Assembly: GCF_002192415.1 (NCBI RefSeq)
Contig: NZ_CP021780.1
Coordinates: forward strand, 5,084,001-5,148,000
Source: Paenibacillus donghaensis
GTDB lineage: Bacteria; Bacillota; Bacilli; Paenibacillales; Paenibacillaceae
Reading direction: 5' to 3'
Length of the DNA: 64,000 nt
The first letter of the stretch is position 1, and every line of letters starts with the position of its first letter. The notes beneath the pieces are model-generated. The model saw only the letters and a program-made list of their open reading frames with translations, had not been told where the DNA came from and searched no databases. Positions 25,590-33,387 of the stretch are shown one piece after another. The translations under genes were made by a program, and so were the position numbers.

Positions 25590-26279
25590 TCAAACATTGG
25601 GCTTTACAATATCAACCGTTAGGCTTGCCGGATCGTAAGAAACCTTAGCGCCCAGCGCTTCCGCCACAGCACGCACAGGCACATAGGTTATTCCCGCATC
25701 CAGAATGCCTTGGGTTAGGGTGACGCCGTTCAGTGTAATGGTTACTTTTACATCCTTGTTCACGTCCTCACCTCCGTTGATCCGGCGCAGTGTTGTCTGG
25801 ACTTGCTGTGCTGAAGGCCGTGTACCTGCCCGAAGCTGCTGTATGCTAAGCCCGAAGGCCATCTGTAAATGGGAATAATCCTTAAAAGAGGTCCAGTCGC
25901 CTCCCCACTCGAAGCCAAGCCGCTTGGCTTCCTCCACAATCTCCAGCCAGTCCGCCAGCCGGTCCTTGTCACCATCCCGTTTCATATCCCACGAGACCGT
26001 GCTTCCGTCAGGCAGCAGCAACGCGAAATCTACAGCTAGACCATAGTTATGATAACTGGTGCCTCCCCGGGCATTGGTAACAATCGGTCCAGGTTTCGTC
26101 CGGCCTTGGGCATATAAGGCATTCTGCTCTGCAATGCTGCGCATACCCTGAGTGATAAGGACTGATACTCCTCTCGCATAACATCGCTGCACAAGTGCTT
26201 TCGTTCCGGCTTGCACCGCAGGGTGCAGCGAACCCATTCTGTCCGCCGACTGTCTCCACACCTGTTCCATAGTCAGCAT
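25590..26279 (-). CDS. M15-family peptidoglycan peptidase (CwlK/VanY-like) with copper-amine-oxidase-like C-terminal domain
   Basis: 229 residues from ATG 26279, preceded by GGGGGTG; an upstream frame to 26348 is unlikely. The peptidase domain has Zn ligands H77 and D84 (HNYGLAVDF) and H137 (SHLQM), plus R47 in GMRS, as in L-Ala-D-Glu or D,D-peptidases used as endolysins. The C-terminal 50 residues (GVTLTQGILDAGITYVPVRAVAEALGAKVSYD) are a stalk/copper amine oxidase N-terminal-like domain common in Paenibacillus wall proteins. There is no signal peptide, so it may be a phage-derived lysin or be exported another way. Confidence 0.85.
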   Translation of the reverse strand: MLTMEQVWRQSADRMGSLHPAVQAGTKALVQRCYARGVSVLITQGMRSIAEQNALYAQGRTKPGPIVTNARGGTSYHNYGLAVDFALLLPDGSTVSWDMKRDGDKDRLADWLEIVEEAKRLGFEWGGDWTSFKDYSHLQMAFGLSIQQLRAGTRPSAQQVQTTLRRINGGEDVNKDVKVTITLNGVTLTQGILDAGITYVPVRAVAEALGAKVSYDPASLTVDIVKPNV

Positions 26280-26381
26280 GTAATCACCCCCTGGTATATT
26301 CAATGCAGCGCCCGCCGATCGGCTTGTATGCATACCCCTAGGCAGCAAAGGGAAAAATAAATCAGAAAGGTGGGATCAACG

Positions 26382-26543
26382 ATGGATATACACAGCGACA
26401 GCTACAAGGTGGCGGCATTTGGCGAACAGGAAGACGCGCTTGAAATCATCCGCAACGCCGAAACGGCGATCGCAGAGCTGACCGGCAACACCAGTGTTAC
26501 CCTAATCGCTTATGAGAAAAGCGAACAGCCCGAAGTGAAATAA
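26382..26543 (+). CDS. Small acidic hypothetical protein (53 aa)
   Basis: 53 residues, starts MDIHSDSYKVAAFGEQEDAL and ends SEQPEVK. AGAAAGGTGG lies upstream of ATG 26382. It is divergent from the M15 peptidase and convergent with the YolD-like gene. No domain recognised. Codon use looks coding. Confidence 0.6.
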   Translation: MDIHSDSYKVAAFGEQEDALEIIRNAETAIAELTGNTSVTLIAYEKSEQPEVK

Positions 26544-26565
26544 CTGTCCTCACTGACCGCTTGTT

Positions 26566-26901
26566 CTAAACTATGTAAGCCTCTACGATGTTATCCACAT
26601 CAATCCACTTCCATTCCTCTGCCCACTGCAGCTTGAACTCCCGGGAATGGGTATGAATGGAAGTAACAAATCCGCTTACCTCCACGTCCTTAAAAGGGTC
26701 AAACAAGACCACCGTTACCCGCACATGACTACGCAGAGATAAGGCCAGCGTACATTCAATCTCCTCCTGCTTCTGCTCATCCAGAACCGGCTTCTCCTTG
26801 CGCAACGTCTCCCGCTCATCGCTCAAGATGCGGGCCTTGTGCTCAGGAAGCATCATCCGGCTGCTTTCCCAAAGTCCGTTCAGCTCCAGCTTCTTGCTCA
26901 T
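26566..26901 (-). CDS. YolD-like family protein
   Basis: 111 residues. Conserved YolD-like features are visible: NGLWESSRMMLPEH near the N terminus, the middle helix, then FVTSIHTHSREFKLQW and EWKWIDVDNIVEAYI at the C terminus. YolD-like proteins often accompany Y-family polymerases (UvrX/DinB), but none is adjacent here. Exact role unknown. Confidence 0.8.
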   Translation of the reverse strand: MSKKLELNGLWESSRMMLPEHKARILSDERETLRKEKPVLDEQKQEEIECTLALSLRSHVRVTVVLFDPFKDVEVSGFVTSIHTHSREFKLQWAEEWKWIDVDNIVEAYIV

Positions 26902-27015
26902 GCCATCCTCTCCTTCTACCCTTAGGTTATGCCGCTCATAACGAACATATGTTTGTATTATATCCGCAGCTGCTGGGTTTAATCAATAGCAAAAAATAAC
27001 ATCGTTTTATAAGAT

Positions 27016-27100
27016 GAACTTAAGAATGATGCGGTAAAGTGGTCAGAAAGTCTGGTGCCTCTGGCTTTCTGACCACTCCGAATATAACATTCTTAAGTTC
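27016..27100. repeat. Two-tier inverted repeat (85-bp cruciform-forming element)
   Basis: Outer arms GAACTTAAGAATG/CATTCTTAAGTTC and inner arms AGTGGTCAGAAAG/CTTTCTGACCACT, all perfect 13-mers, are separated by 9-10 nt internal loops and a 14-nt apical loop. It sits between the YolD-like gene and the XRE gene with no T-tract. It could be a small MITE-like element or a regulatory structure. Confidence 0.7.
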
Positions 27101-27198
27101 ACGTTCTATATGCTGCAATTTTGCCTAACCCTGCAGGAGTATACTAAAATAGAGCGTAACAAGCTTGGAACGGCAGCATTAAGGATGGGGGGAGAAAC

Positions 27199-27998
27199 AT
27201 GATTAGTGAGAACAACCGCTTAAAAACACTCGGCAGCTTCCTGCGTTCGCGCAGAGACCGGCTCCAGCCCGGGCAGGCCGGCTTTCATTCTTCCTACGGC
27301 CAGCGGAGAACACCGGGATTGCGGCGGGAGGAGGTCGCCATTCTGGCGGGGGTGAGCGCAACCTATTACACCGGCTGGAGCAAGGCCGGGAGGTGAGCGC
27401 TTCAAGGGAAGTTATAGAAAGCATAGGTCATGCCCTGCAGCTATCGGACGATGAGCAGAGCCATCTGCTTCAATTGTGGAACCCGAACGTACGCGCAGCT
27501 TCTTCCTCAGCAACTACTGGACTTGCGCCTCAATGGCAGCTTATTATCCAGCAGCTTCATTACCCTTCCTTCATTACCAATGAGCGGTCGGAGGTACTGG
27601 CCTGGAATTCGGCAGCAGATGAGATTGTGACCAATTTCACCGCCATGACCGGTCCAAACCGTGTGATGCTGCGTATTTTGTTCCTGAATGAAGACCTGCG
27701 CCAGCGGCTGATCAATTGGGAGGAATTCGCCGCACATTCGGTTGCCGTGTTCCGCACCTATTACGACAAGCATCCCGGTGATCCCTGGTTTGAGCACCTG
27801 GTCCAGCAGCTGGCCGAGGACAGTGCAGAATTTGCCGCGCTGTGGGAGCTGCATCAGATTGCGCTCAAGAAAATAAGCCGCGTTCACTTCAAGCTCCGGG
27901 AGACGCAGCAGGTAGCTGCTTTTGATATTAATTCCCTTGCCTCTCTCAATGAGAACAAGGAGCTGCATTGCTGTATTTATACCCCTGTAGCAACATAG
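27199..27998 (+). pseudogene. XRE-family regulator with MmyB-like ligand-binding domain, frameshifted
   Basis: The first frame (27199-27396) has the HTH of this family (RRTPGLRREEVAILAGVSATYYT). The expected continuation WLEQGREVSASREVIESI appears only after a frame change near 27372. ACCGGCTGGAG would be in frame as ACCTGGCTGGAG, so one T is missing. The second frame (27393-27998) gives the MmyB-type PAS-like ligand domain (PSFITNERSEVLAWN, FRTYYDKHPGDPWFEHL). Together about 266 residues, a normal length. Either a real 1-bp deletion or a sequencing error. Confidence 0.8.
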
Positions 27999-28005
27999 GC
28001 ACAGC

Positions 28006-28037
28006 AAAAAAACGCTGTCCGAATCAGGTGCAGCGTT
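28006..28037 (-). terminator. Terminator of the lipoprotein gene (and facing XRE gene)
   Basis: Stem AACGCTG/CAGCGTT. On the minus strand the stem ends in TTTTTTT, just past the lipoprotein stop at 28066. Confidence 0.7.
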
Positions 28038-28065
28038 CTGGCCTATCCGTATTCTTTTATAAACG

Positions 28066-28623
28066 TTAGTTCGCGCTGCCGCCCTCTGTTGTAGTTGTGC
28101 TATCCGGCTCAATTAATCCCGAGGCTACCCTTGCCTCATTCAGCTTGGAGATTCCGAACAGCATTGCCACGTCGGCATTCTCAATGATCTTGTTGAACTG
28201 CTCAGGACTGACATTCGGAGAATCTGCGCTTTTGGAGGCTTCCTCCTTCAAGCTGTAGGCGCTCTGAAAAGCGATTATCGACTCCACCAGCAGCTTGCGG
28301 ATATTCTCAGGCAGACCGCTCACGATCTCCACATCCGCTGTTTCCTCTGTCAGATTGGCTGCATTCTTCTGAAATTGCTTAATCGCCTTCTTGAGCTGTT
28401 TGGCGGATACCTCACCTGCTGAATAGGAGCTTAATGCGGCATTGAAATCCTCCAGAGAGGACTTCCCTGATTGTTCAATTCTGGATATCTCGTTGTAGAA
28501 ATTCATTACGCTTTCCTGAACTTCGTCATCTGAAGCAGGAATCGCGGCTTCGGGCTCATTGCTGCTGCAGGCACTAAGAACCATAACCAGCACAATCAAC
28601 CCTGTAAACAAACTTTTTCTCAT
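28066..28623 (-). CDS. Lipoprotein of unknown function
   Basis: 185 residues from ATG 28623; the frame is open further upstream but GGGGTGA lies before this ATG. The signal peptide has lipobox VLSAC with Cys near residue 19, followed by SSNEPEA. The rest is helical and charged (EQSGKSSLEDFNAALSS; LKKAIKQFQKNAANL). It ends in a Thr/Gly-rich tail. No known domain recognised; probably a membrane-anchored helical protein. Confidence 0.7.
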   Translation of the reverse strand: MRKSLFTGLIVLVMVLSACSSNEPEAAIPASDDEVQESVMNFYNEISRIEQSGKSSLEDFNAALSSYSAGEVSAKQLKKAIKQFQKNAANLTEETADVEIVSGLPENIRKLLVESIIAFQSAYSLKEEASKSADSPNVSPEQFNKIIENADVAMLFGISKLNEARVASGLIEPDSTTTTEGGSAN

Positions 28624-28747
28624 CGTACTATCACCCCATCTAACAGGATAATGTCGAAACCGCTTCATCGTCAAATGAAATATATGTAAATCTGTGTCGA
28701 GCCGTGTTATATTGAATCTATATGTAGTTAGGAGAGGAAGAGAGCCT

Positions 28748-29227
28748 ATGCCTTATTGCACAACCTGCGGTGCGGAGTACCGCTCAGGAAGCAAATTCTG
28801 CGGCGAATGTGGAGCAAGCACAGGTGCGGCGCCGGGGCATCCGGCAGCGGCAAACCAGGACAGAAGTCTGGAGAGTGTGTTATGGGAAGGCAAAGCCGCC
28901 GGCATCTCGGACCGCCTTAAAGGACTGGTAGGTTTGAATACAACCTTGTATACCCTCACAAGCCAGCGAATTATGGTAAAGACCGGATTAATCGGCAAAA
29001 ACATCGAAGAAATCGAGCTGCTGCGCGTCAATGATTTCTCTGTGGGCCAGTCCATCGCCGAGCGTATGCTCGGTATAGGAACACTGACCGTATTTTCGGA
29101 TGATGCCTCCTCCCCGGAGCTGCTGTTCCGCAGAATCCGCAAGGTCCAGGAAGTGAAGGACATCTTGCGCACAGCGGTTCGAAACGAGAAGCTTGCCAAT
29201 AACATCAGCTACCGCGAACAAATATAG
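28748..29227 (+). CDS. Zinc-ribbon and bacterial PH domain protein
   Basis: 159 residues from ATG 28748 with GGAGAGGA upstream. The N terminus is a double-CxxC zinc ribbon (CTTCGAEYRSGSKFCGECG). The C-terminal 100 residues form a bacterial PH-like domain (TLYTLTSQRIMVKTGLIG, IELLRVNDFSVGQSIAERMLG, FRRIRKVQEVKDIL). Such proteins are cytoplasmic or membrane-associated with unknown binding partners. A strong terminator follows. Confidence 0.8.
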   Translation: MPYCTTCGAEYRSGSKFCGECGASTGAAPGHPAAANQDRSLESVLWEGKAAGISDRLKGLVGLNTTLYTLTSQRIMVKTGLIGKNIEEIELLRVNDFSVGQSIAERMLGIGTLTVFSDDASSPELLFRRIRKVQEVKDILRTAVRNEKLANNISYREQI

Positions 29228-29237
29228 ACAGGGATGA

Positions 29238-29261
29238 AAGCCCCGGAGCTCCGGGGCTTTT
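29238..29261 (+). terminator. Strong intrinsic terminator
   Basis: AAGCCCCGG AGCT CCGGGGCTTTT: near-perfect GC-rich stem followed by T residues, 10 bp after the zinc-ribbon gene stop. Confidence 0.85.
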
Positions 29262-29287
29262 GTTGTGGACACCAAGGAGGAACAGAT

Positions 29288-29731
29288 ATGAAAGCCAAAC
29301 ACAAGAAATGGATCATCAGCCTCATCATTACCGCATTGCTGGCCTTATTCACCTATATTACTGAAGGCAACCAAATTCCGGGTATTCCCTCCGGCCCTTC
29401 CGGCGGGGAGCTTGTCCGCCTCAATTTCCCTGCTGAACGTTATCCTGAAACCGCCAAGCACATTAAGGAAGCTATCCGCAGCGGACACTCCCCGATTTGT
29501 ACCATTGACCGGGATCAGGCTGAGATAAACCGGAACGAATCACTGAAGGGCATCCCCACCAAAAAAGGCTATGACCGCGACGAATGGCCCATGGCCATGT
29601 GCAGCGAAGGCGGCGCAGGCGCTGACATCAAATACATAATCCCAAGCGACAACCGCGGTGCAGGAAGCTGGGTAGGCAACCAGCTGGAGGATTATGCCGA
29701 TGGTACGCGTGTGGAATTTATGTTCAAGTAG
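29288..29731 (+). CDS. NucB/NucA-like deoxyribonuclease domain protein
   Basis: 147 residues from ATG 29288 (AAGGAGG upstream). An N-terminal signal or membrane segment ([17 protein letters not shown]) precedes a NucA/NucB-type nuclease domain with [37 protein letters not shown] and [13 protein letters not shown]. NucB of Bacillus is a secreted sporulation DNase; the Asp/Glu of DRDEWP are the expected active-site residues. Likely secreted DNase. Confidence 0.85.
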   Translation: MKAKHKKWIISLIITALLALFTYITEGNQIPGIPSGPSGGELVRLNFPAERYPETAKHIKEAIRSGHSPICTIDRDQAEINRNESLKGIPTKKGYDRDEWPMAMCSEGGAGADIKYIIPSDNRGAGSWVGNQLEDYADGTRVEFMFK

Positions 29732-29765
29732 CTTGGACTACTGCCCAATGTTACGCAGATGAGAC

Positions 29766-29803
29766 CAATGCCCCCATCCGGCAGAAGCCGGATAAGGGCA
29801 TTG
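29766..29803. terminator. Bidirectional terminator between nuclease and YjcZ-like genes
   Basis: Stem CAATGCCC/GGGCATTG with an inner stem ATCCGGC/GCCGGAT, followed by TTGTTGT, between two convergent genes. Confidence 0.75.
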
Positions 29804-29810
29804 TTGTTGT

Positions 29811-29963
29811 CTAGAACAAACAGGCTTTAGTGATGATAACCAGCAGGATAAAGAGAACCAGAATTGCACCTGTCGAAGTAAAAGGACTTACTACCGGACA
29901 GATTGGACCATGACCTACGCCACCCACGTTATTTCCACAACCACAACCATATTCTGCACCCAT
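29811..29963 (-). CDS. YjcZ-family small sporulation-type membrane protein
   Basis: 50 residues from ATG 29963, with GGAGGAA upstream. The Gly/Cys-rich head (MGAEYGCGCGNNVGG) and the hydrophobic tail STGAILVLFILLVIITKAC match the YjcZ family of small sporulation-linked proteins. Single membrane segment. Too short to appear in usual ORF lists. Confidence 0.8.
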   Translation of the reverse strand: MGAEYGCGCGNNVGGVGHGPICPVVSPFTSTGAILVLFILLVIITKACLF

Positions 29964-30105
29964 GTTCAATTCCTCCTCAGGTAATATTGACTACAGCACA
30001 GAATATGTAACAGGGCGTTCTGCCGATTGGGCAAAATGGTAAAGAACTGTCCTTCACCTAATCATTGCCGCGGAGAGCGTCGATAAGTATAAAGGGAGGT
30101 GCGAA

Positions 30106-30282
30106 ATGGACATTGCTGCATTATCCATGGCCATGAGCCAGGCTTCCTTGGCGCAGTCTGCTCAGCTGCAGGTACTGAATATTGCCAAGGATCAAGCACA
30201 GACACAAGGCCAGAACCTTGTAGAGCTGCTTGGTTCGAGTGTAGATCCGAATCTGGGAAAAACACTTGATATTCGCGTTTAA
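30106..30282 (+). CDS. YjfB-family putative motility protein
   Basis: 58 residues, with GGGAGGTG before ATG 30106. MDIAALSMAMSQASLAQSAQLQ followed by a helix and a TLDIRV end matches the YjfB-like small protein family (often SigD-linked in Bacillus). Function uncertain. Confidence 0.8.
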   Translation: MDIAALSMAMSQASLAQSAQLQVLNIAKDQAQTQGQNLVELLGSSVDPNLGKTLDIRV

Positions 30283-30333
30283 TTGCTTTATGCTAGGTAA
30301 ACAGGAACATCAGTTCCCACATTGTTCCAACAT

Positions 30334-30355
30334 GAGGCAGCGGTAGAGCTGCCTC
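30334..30355 (+). terminator. Terminator after the YjfB-like gene
   Basis: Arms GAGGCAGC and GCTGCCTC around a 6-nt loop, followed by CTCCCCTTATTT, 50 bp after the stop. Confidence 0.65.
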
Positions 30356-30371
30356 CTCCCCTTATTTGTCT

Positions 30372-30433
30372 TTTCTCAAGAAGAAACGGCATCGCCGTCC
30401 TCTGCAAGAGGCGGCATCCGTTTCTGCGAGAAA
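30372..30433. other. Three-tier nested hairpin, possible structured leader RNA
   Basis: TTTCTC/GAGAAA, GAAACGG/CCGTTTC and CCTCT/AGAGG pair in nested order in 62 nt, upstream of a GGCT-UUCG-type terminator hairpin and the IrrE-like gene. It does not resemble a riboswitch class that I know. Confidence 0.5.
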
Positions 30434-30484
30434 TAGAAGGATAAATTATAGTGTGGAACATATAATTTCTTATATTTTTTACAT

Positions 30485-30505
30485 AGCCTTCGGGCTTTTC
30501 TTTTA
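30485..30505 (+). terminator. UUCG-tetraloop terminator-like hairpin before the IrrE-like gene
   Basis: AGCC-TTCG-GGCT followed by TTTCTTTTAG, 42 bp before the start at 30547. The stem is short but carries a stable tetraloop. Placed this close to the start codon it could act as an attenuator for the downstream gene. Confidence 0.5.
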
Positions 30506-30546
30506 GCCCTAAATACGAACATACGATCCTATAAAGAGGTGTTTAT

Positions 30547-31095
30547 GTGCAATCCTACTATCAAATGACCGTGCTGGAGAAATGGACAGAAGACCTGTAT
30601 AAGCGAATGCACCTTAACCAGCCTTCACAGATTAATATCAGTTATATTTCCGACCGTCTGAACATCTGGGTTCATTATCTCGATGTAAGAAGCAAGTGTA
30701 TCGAGGCCTCTGCCGGAATGTACAGCATGTTTATCGACAACCGCCTTCCATCTTCCCTGCAACGGCTGGAATTCCTTCACGAGTTATGCCACCTGCTTCG
30801 CCATGCCGGAGAAGACACCCTGATGCCTGAGCGATTCACAAGCTCTCAGGAAGACGAATCAGAGCGTTTCATTCTGTATGCGGCGATGCCTTATTCCATG
30901 ATCTCCCGTATGCCCTTACCTGAGCTTAGAGAAGAGGCCATCCAACAAGTGGCGGCAGAATTTCAGGTGCCTGTAGAACTCGCTCTGCAGCGAATTGACC
31001 AGATCCAAAGACGGATTCTCCAGGGACAATTACTGGCCGTAATGGGGAGAGCGGAATCCAAGACCACACATAAACGCCAATTGCTGCGGGAATAA
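30547..31095 (+). CDS. ImmA/IrrE-family metallo-endopeptidase
   Basis: 182 residues from GTG 30547 with AGAGGTG upstream. The zinc motif HELCH is at residues 78-82, in FLHELCHLLRHAG. Family members (ImmA of ICEBs1, IrrE of Deinococcus) cleave or inactivate XRE-type repressors; the usual partner regulator is not adjacent here. The C-terminal helical half carries a segment like AAEFQVPVELALQRI. Cytoplasmic. Confidence 0.85.
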   Translation: MQSYYQMTVLEKWTEDLYKRMHLNQPSQINISYISDRLNIWVHYLDVRSKCIEASAGMYSMFIDNRLPSSLQRLEFLHELCHLLRHAGEDTLMPERFTSSQEDESERFILYAAMPYSMISRMPLPELREEAIQQVAAEFQVPVELALQRIDQIQRRILQGQLLAVMGRAESKTTHKRQLLRE

Positions 31096-31146
31096 TACCG
31101 GTATGAAGATCTAAACGGATTAGTTATTGGGGGGAGCATTAGCATC

Positions 31147-31320
31147 ATGGACGCCATTCAGCTCATTCAGTTATTGATGACCCATCCGAATTACAAGGTT
31201 GACGCCGTACACCCCGACGTCCCTGATTTTGTCGGCATCGAGACGATTGAGGTGGATCATGCCACAGAAACCTTCACCATCCTGCTGCAGGAGCCTAAAG
31301 AGGATTACTTCGAGCTGTGA
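31147..31320 (+). CDS. Small acidic hypothetical protein (57 aa)
   Basis: 57 residues, MDAIQLIQLLMTHPNYKVDA at the start and EPKEDYFEL at the end, with GGGGGGAG upstream. It lies 51 bp after the IrrE-like gene and could be co-transcribed. No domain recognised; an acidic alpha/beta protein by appearance. Confidence 0.65.
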   Translation: MDAIQLIQLLMTHPNYKVDAVHPDVPDFVGIETIEVDHATETFTILLQEPKEDYFEL

Positions 31321-31344
31321 GCAATTGCTGCAACACAAATAAAC

Positions 31345-31377
31345 CGGCCTTTGTATGCCATTGCAGCATCAAGGCCG
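31345..31377. terminator. Terminator between convergent small genes
   Basis: Stem CGGCCTT/AAGGCCG with a 19-nt loop and ATTTCG after it, between the genes ending at 31320 and 31394. Confidence 0.6.
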
Positions 31378-31393
31378 ATTTCGTCCCGCTTCT

Positions 31394-31711
31394 CTATTTG
31401 AATCTATTCATCAGCAATTCTTTAAGCACATCATTGACATCCCGCTTGGGATCGGTGAATGTCTTCTCATAAGGCTCATCATACAATCGCTGGGCCAGCG
31501 CCACATCTTCTTCACTAATCTTCGCTTGCTTGCCATTAATTATAACATTCCATACCAGCGGAAATTCACTGACCAGTTCAACACTTGCTTCACGGATTCC
31601 CTGTTCGCTTTTCAGTTCAATCAACAGCTCACTCAAGGGCTGCTGAATTTCTGTTCTTCGGGTTTCGTTGTTAATAAATACGCCGGCTATTTTTTTCGCC
31701 CATTCGCTCAC
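31394..31711 (-). CDS. Hypothetical protein (105 aa)
   Basis: Started at GTG 31711 (VSEWAKKIAGVFIN), because AGAGGAG lies 8 nt upstream; the frame is open to 31777. A charged alpha/beta protein: ELLIELKSEQGIREASVEL, then NVIINGKQAKISEEDVALAQRL. No family recognised. Confidence 0.6.
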   Translation of the reverse strand: MSEWAKKIAGVFINNETRRTEIQQPLSELLIELKSEQGIREASVELVSEFPLVWNVIINGKQAKISEEDVALAQRLYDEPYEKTFTDPKRDVNDVLKELLMNRFK

Positions 31712-32019
31712 AACATCATCTCCTCTCATTAACAGATCAGATCCATCGTCAACCTGCATTCCCTGCAAGTATACCATGACATTCTATGTTACACGAAATC
31801 AGCCAGCTTATACTGATTTCAACAGAAATAATCGCTACGGCATTTACGTTCTGGATATGCTTAGGTTTTTTGCCACCAGTCTGTACCTTAATATTGAGTG
31901 TCTGTCTGCCCGGCAATAGAGGTGAATTTCCCTTCCAGGGTGAGCGAATGGACTGCCCAATGCTTGGGCTTGGCAGGCTGGTAGGCCTGCGGATAGGATG
32001 ATCTGCTAGCAGAAGAGAC
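31712..32019. other. Intergenic region, nothing recognised
   Basis: About 310 bp between two minus-strand small genes. The plus-strand frames here lack ribosome sites and look like shadows. I see no repeat or hairpin of note. Confidence 0.4.
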
Positions 32020-32253
32020 TCAGCTGAATCGGCTGGAAATCAGGATCACCAAACCACCGCAGAATAAAAACAAACAAACGACGAGCGAGGTTACACTTCC
32101 GTCCAGACTGCTAAAAACGGAGATCAACGGCACATACAGCACGACAGACAGCAGCATCTGCGATATCCCCAGCCCTGCCCTTCTCCGCTTCTGATGCCAT
32201 GTCATGTACAAACCCAGCCCTGTGATCAGAGCAACGAGCAGAAATATGAGCAA
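32020..32253 (-). CDS. Small membrane protein, two to three helices
   Basis: 77 residues if TTG 32253 is the start. Hydrophobic segments LIFLLVALITGLGLYM, MLLSVVLYVPLISVF and SLVVCLFLFCGGLVILI are separated by a basic loop (WHQKRRRAG). The only good ribosome site (GGAGGG) lies 20 nt upstream, near an ATG in another frame, so the start is uncertain. No family recognised. Confidence 0.55.
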   Translation of the reverse strand: MLIFLLVALITGLGLYMTWHQKRRRAGLGISQMLLSVVLYVPLISVFSSLDGSVTSLVVCLFLFCGGLVILISSRFS

Positions 32254-32383
32254 TAGGATTATGATTGTCCATCCCTCCGGTTGGGATTAATAAGAAATAT
32301 ATTCCATTATACATCAAGCTGGCTTGCAAACTTATAATTTGATTGTTTTTGTGATATTATGGATAAAAAAAGGAGGGATTTCT

Positions 32384-32509
32384 TTGAAAATACTCAATAA
32401 ACTGTATTCCGAATATTTAATTATCCCTCGGCCATTTCGTCTACTCATGTTGTGGGGATGGATCGTATTATTTGTTGTGGCTGGGTTTAAATTAAACTGG
32501 TTTAATTGA
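32384..32509 (+). CDS. Small membrane protein (41 aa)
   Basis: 41 residues from TTG 32384 with AAAGGAGGG 5 nt upstream; the longer frame from 32324 lacks a site. Basic N terminus (KILNKLYSEYLIIPRPFR), one membrane helix (LLMLWGWIVLFVVAGF). Unknown function. Confidence 0.5.
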   Translation: MKILNKLYSEYLIIPRPFRLLMLWGWIVLFVVAGFKLNWFN

Positions 32510-32540
32510 CCCCTCGCTGGCACTTTAGGTTGACTGGGGT

Positions 32541-32699
32541 ATGAAAGCAGGGATAAGGTATGGCTTCTGGAAGACTAAACTATTTGTTCACAAAAATTCA
32601 GGAATAGGCTGGACACTAAACCCAAACCATTGGTTAACTTGGATTGTTATAGCCGTCCTTTTTGTTATTGCGATAACCTGTGCTTTTTTCGTTCGTTAA
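32541..32699 (+). CDS. DUF5808-like small membrane protein
   Basis: 52 residues (MKAGIRYGFWKTKLFVHKNSGIGW in part), with GIGWTLNPNHWLTW and a C-terminal membrane helix (IVIAVLFVIAITCAFF). The GxGWTLN signature resembles DUF5808 domains. An in-frame stop just upstream and a weak ribosome site leave open that it is the surviving tail of a larger gene. Confidence 0.45.
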   Translation: MKAGIRYGFWKTKLFVHKNSGIGWTLNPNHWLTWIVIAVLFVIAITCAFFVR

Positions 32700-32915
32700 A
32701 AGTATAGACAGAATCTATATCAAAATCATTGCCTGTTCGAGGATTTCTATTGTCCCTTGCCCAATCCTTTGTTTTCCCCGTAGCGATTCCGCCTTTTGAA
32801 TTCTGTAGACATCCCCCCAATAGCTCTTTATCAATTTTCCCGTACAAACTACATAGTATAATTTACCTTATTCTGATAGAGTTAATTTTGCAAATCATTA
32901 ACAGGAGGAATAATT

Positions 32916-33263
32916 ATGGCAGCTAAAAACAAGGTAATAGCTGGTGATTATAAAGGTAAAGCACTGGTGATTGTATTTGGTCAAGTTTCACTATCTATTG
33001 GATTCATGAAGACGATCAATCTCGATAAGAACACAGTAGAAGAATATGAAGTAATGAATGAGACTCACTCCAAGAGTGCTACAAGTGCTGTAGGGCGGGG
33101 ATTAGTGGGGGGATTCTTACTTGGACCTGTCGGCTTATTAGCTGGTTTGTCTGCCAAAAGCAAAGGGACTCATGTTCTAGCAATCCAGTTTAAAGATGGT
33201 AAAAAGAGTCTGATTGAAGTAGACGAAAAGATATATAAAGCAATTATTACCAATTGTTTCTAA
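32916..33263 (+). CDS. Hypothetical protein with glycine-rich hydrophobic hairpin (115 aa)
   Basis: 115 residues, with AGGAGGAA before ATG 32916. N-terminal beta strands (NKVIAGDYKGKALVIVFG), then a Gly-rich hydrophobic segment (AVGRGLVGGFLLGPVGLLAG) and a C-terminal FKDGKKSLIEVDEKIY. It looks like a membrane-inserting or PH-like small protein. I do not recognise a named family. Confidence 0.65.
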   Translation: MAAKNKVIAGDYKGKALVIVFGQVSLSIGFMKTINLDKNTVEEYEVMNETHSKSATSAVGRGLVGGFLLGPVGLLAGLSAKSKGTHVLAIQFKDGKKSLIEVDEKIYKAIITNCF

Positions 33264-33387
33264 GATATAGAGCCCTTATAAGATAAAACGGGAGAGGGTG
33301 ATTAACTCTTTTCATTTAAGCAAGGTTGAGCCAATGGCGTAGCATACGAATAACAATACACACAGAAAAATGAGGTGAATTTATTTT

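Noticed and set aside
32665..32847. Minus-strand 60-residue ORF (MYGKIDKELLGGCLQ...)
   Set aside because: No ribosome site, and it overlaps the DUF5808-like frame. It could be a toxin-tail remnant but I cannot support it.
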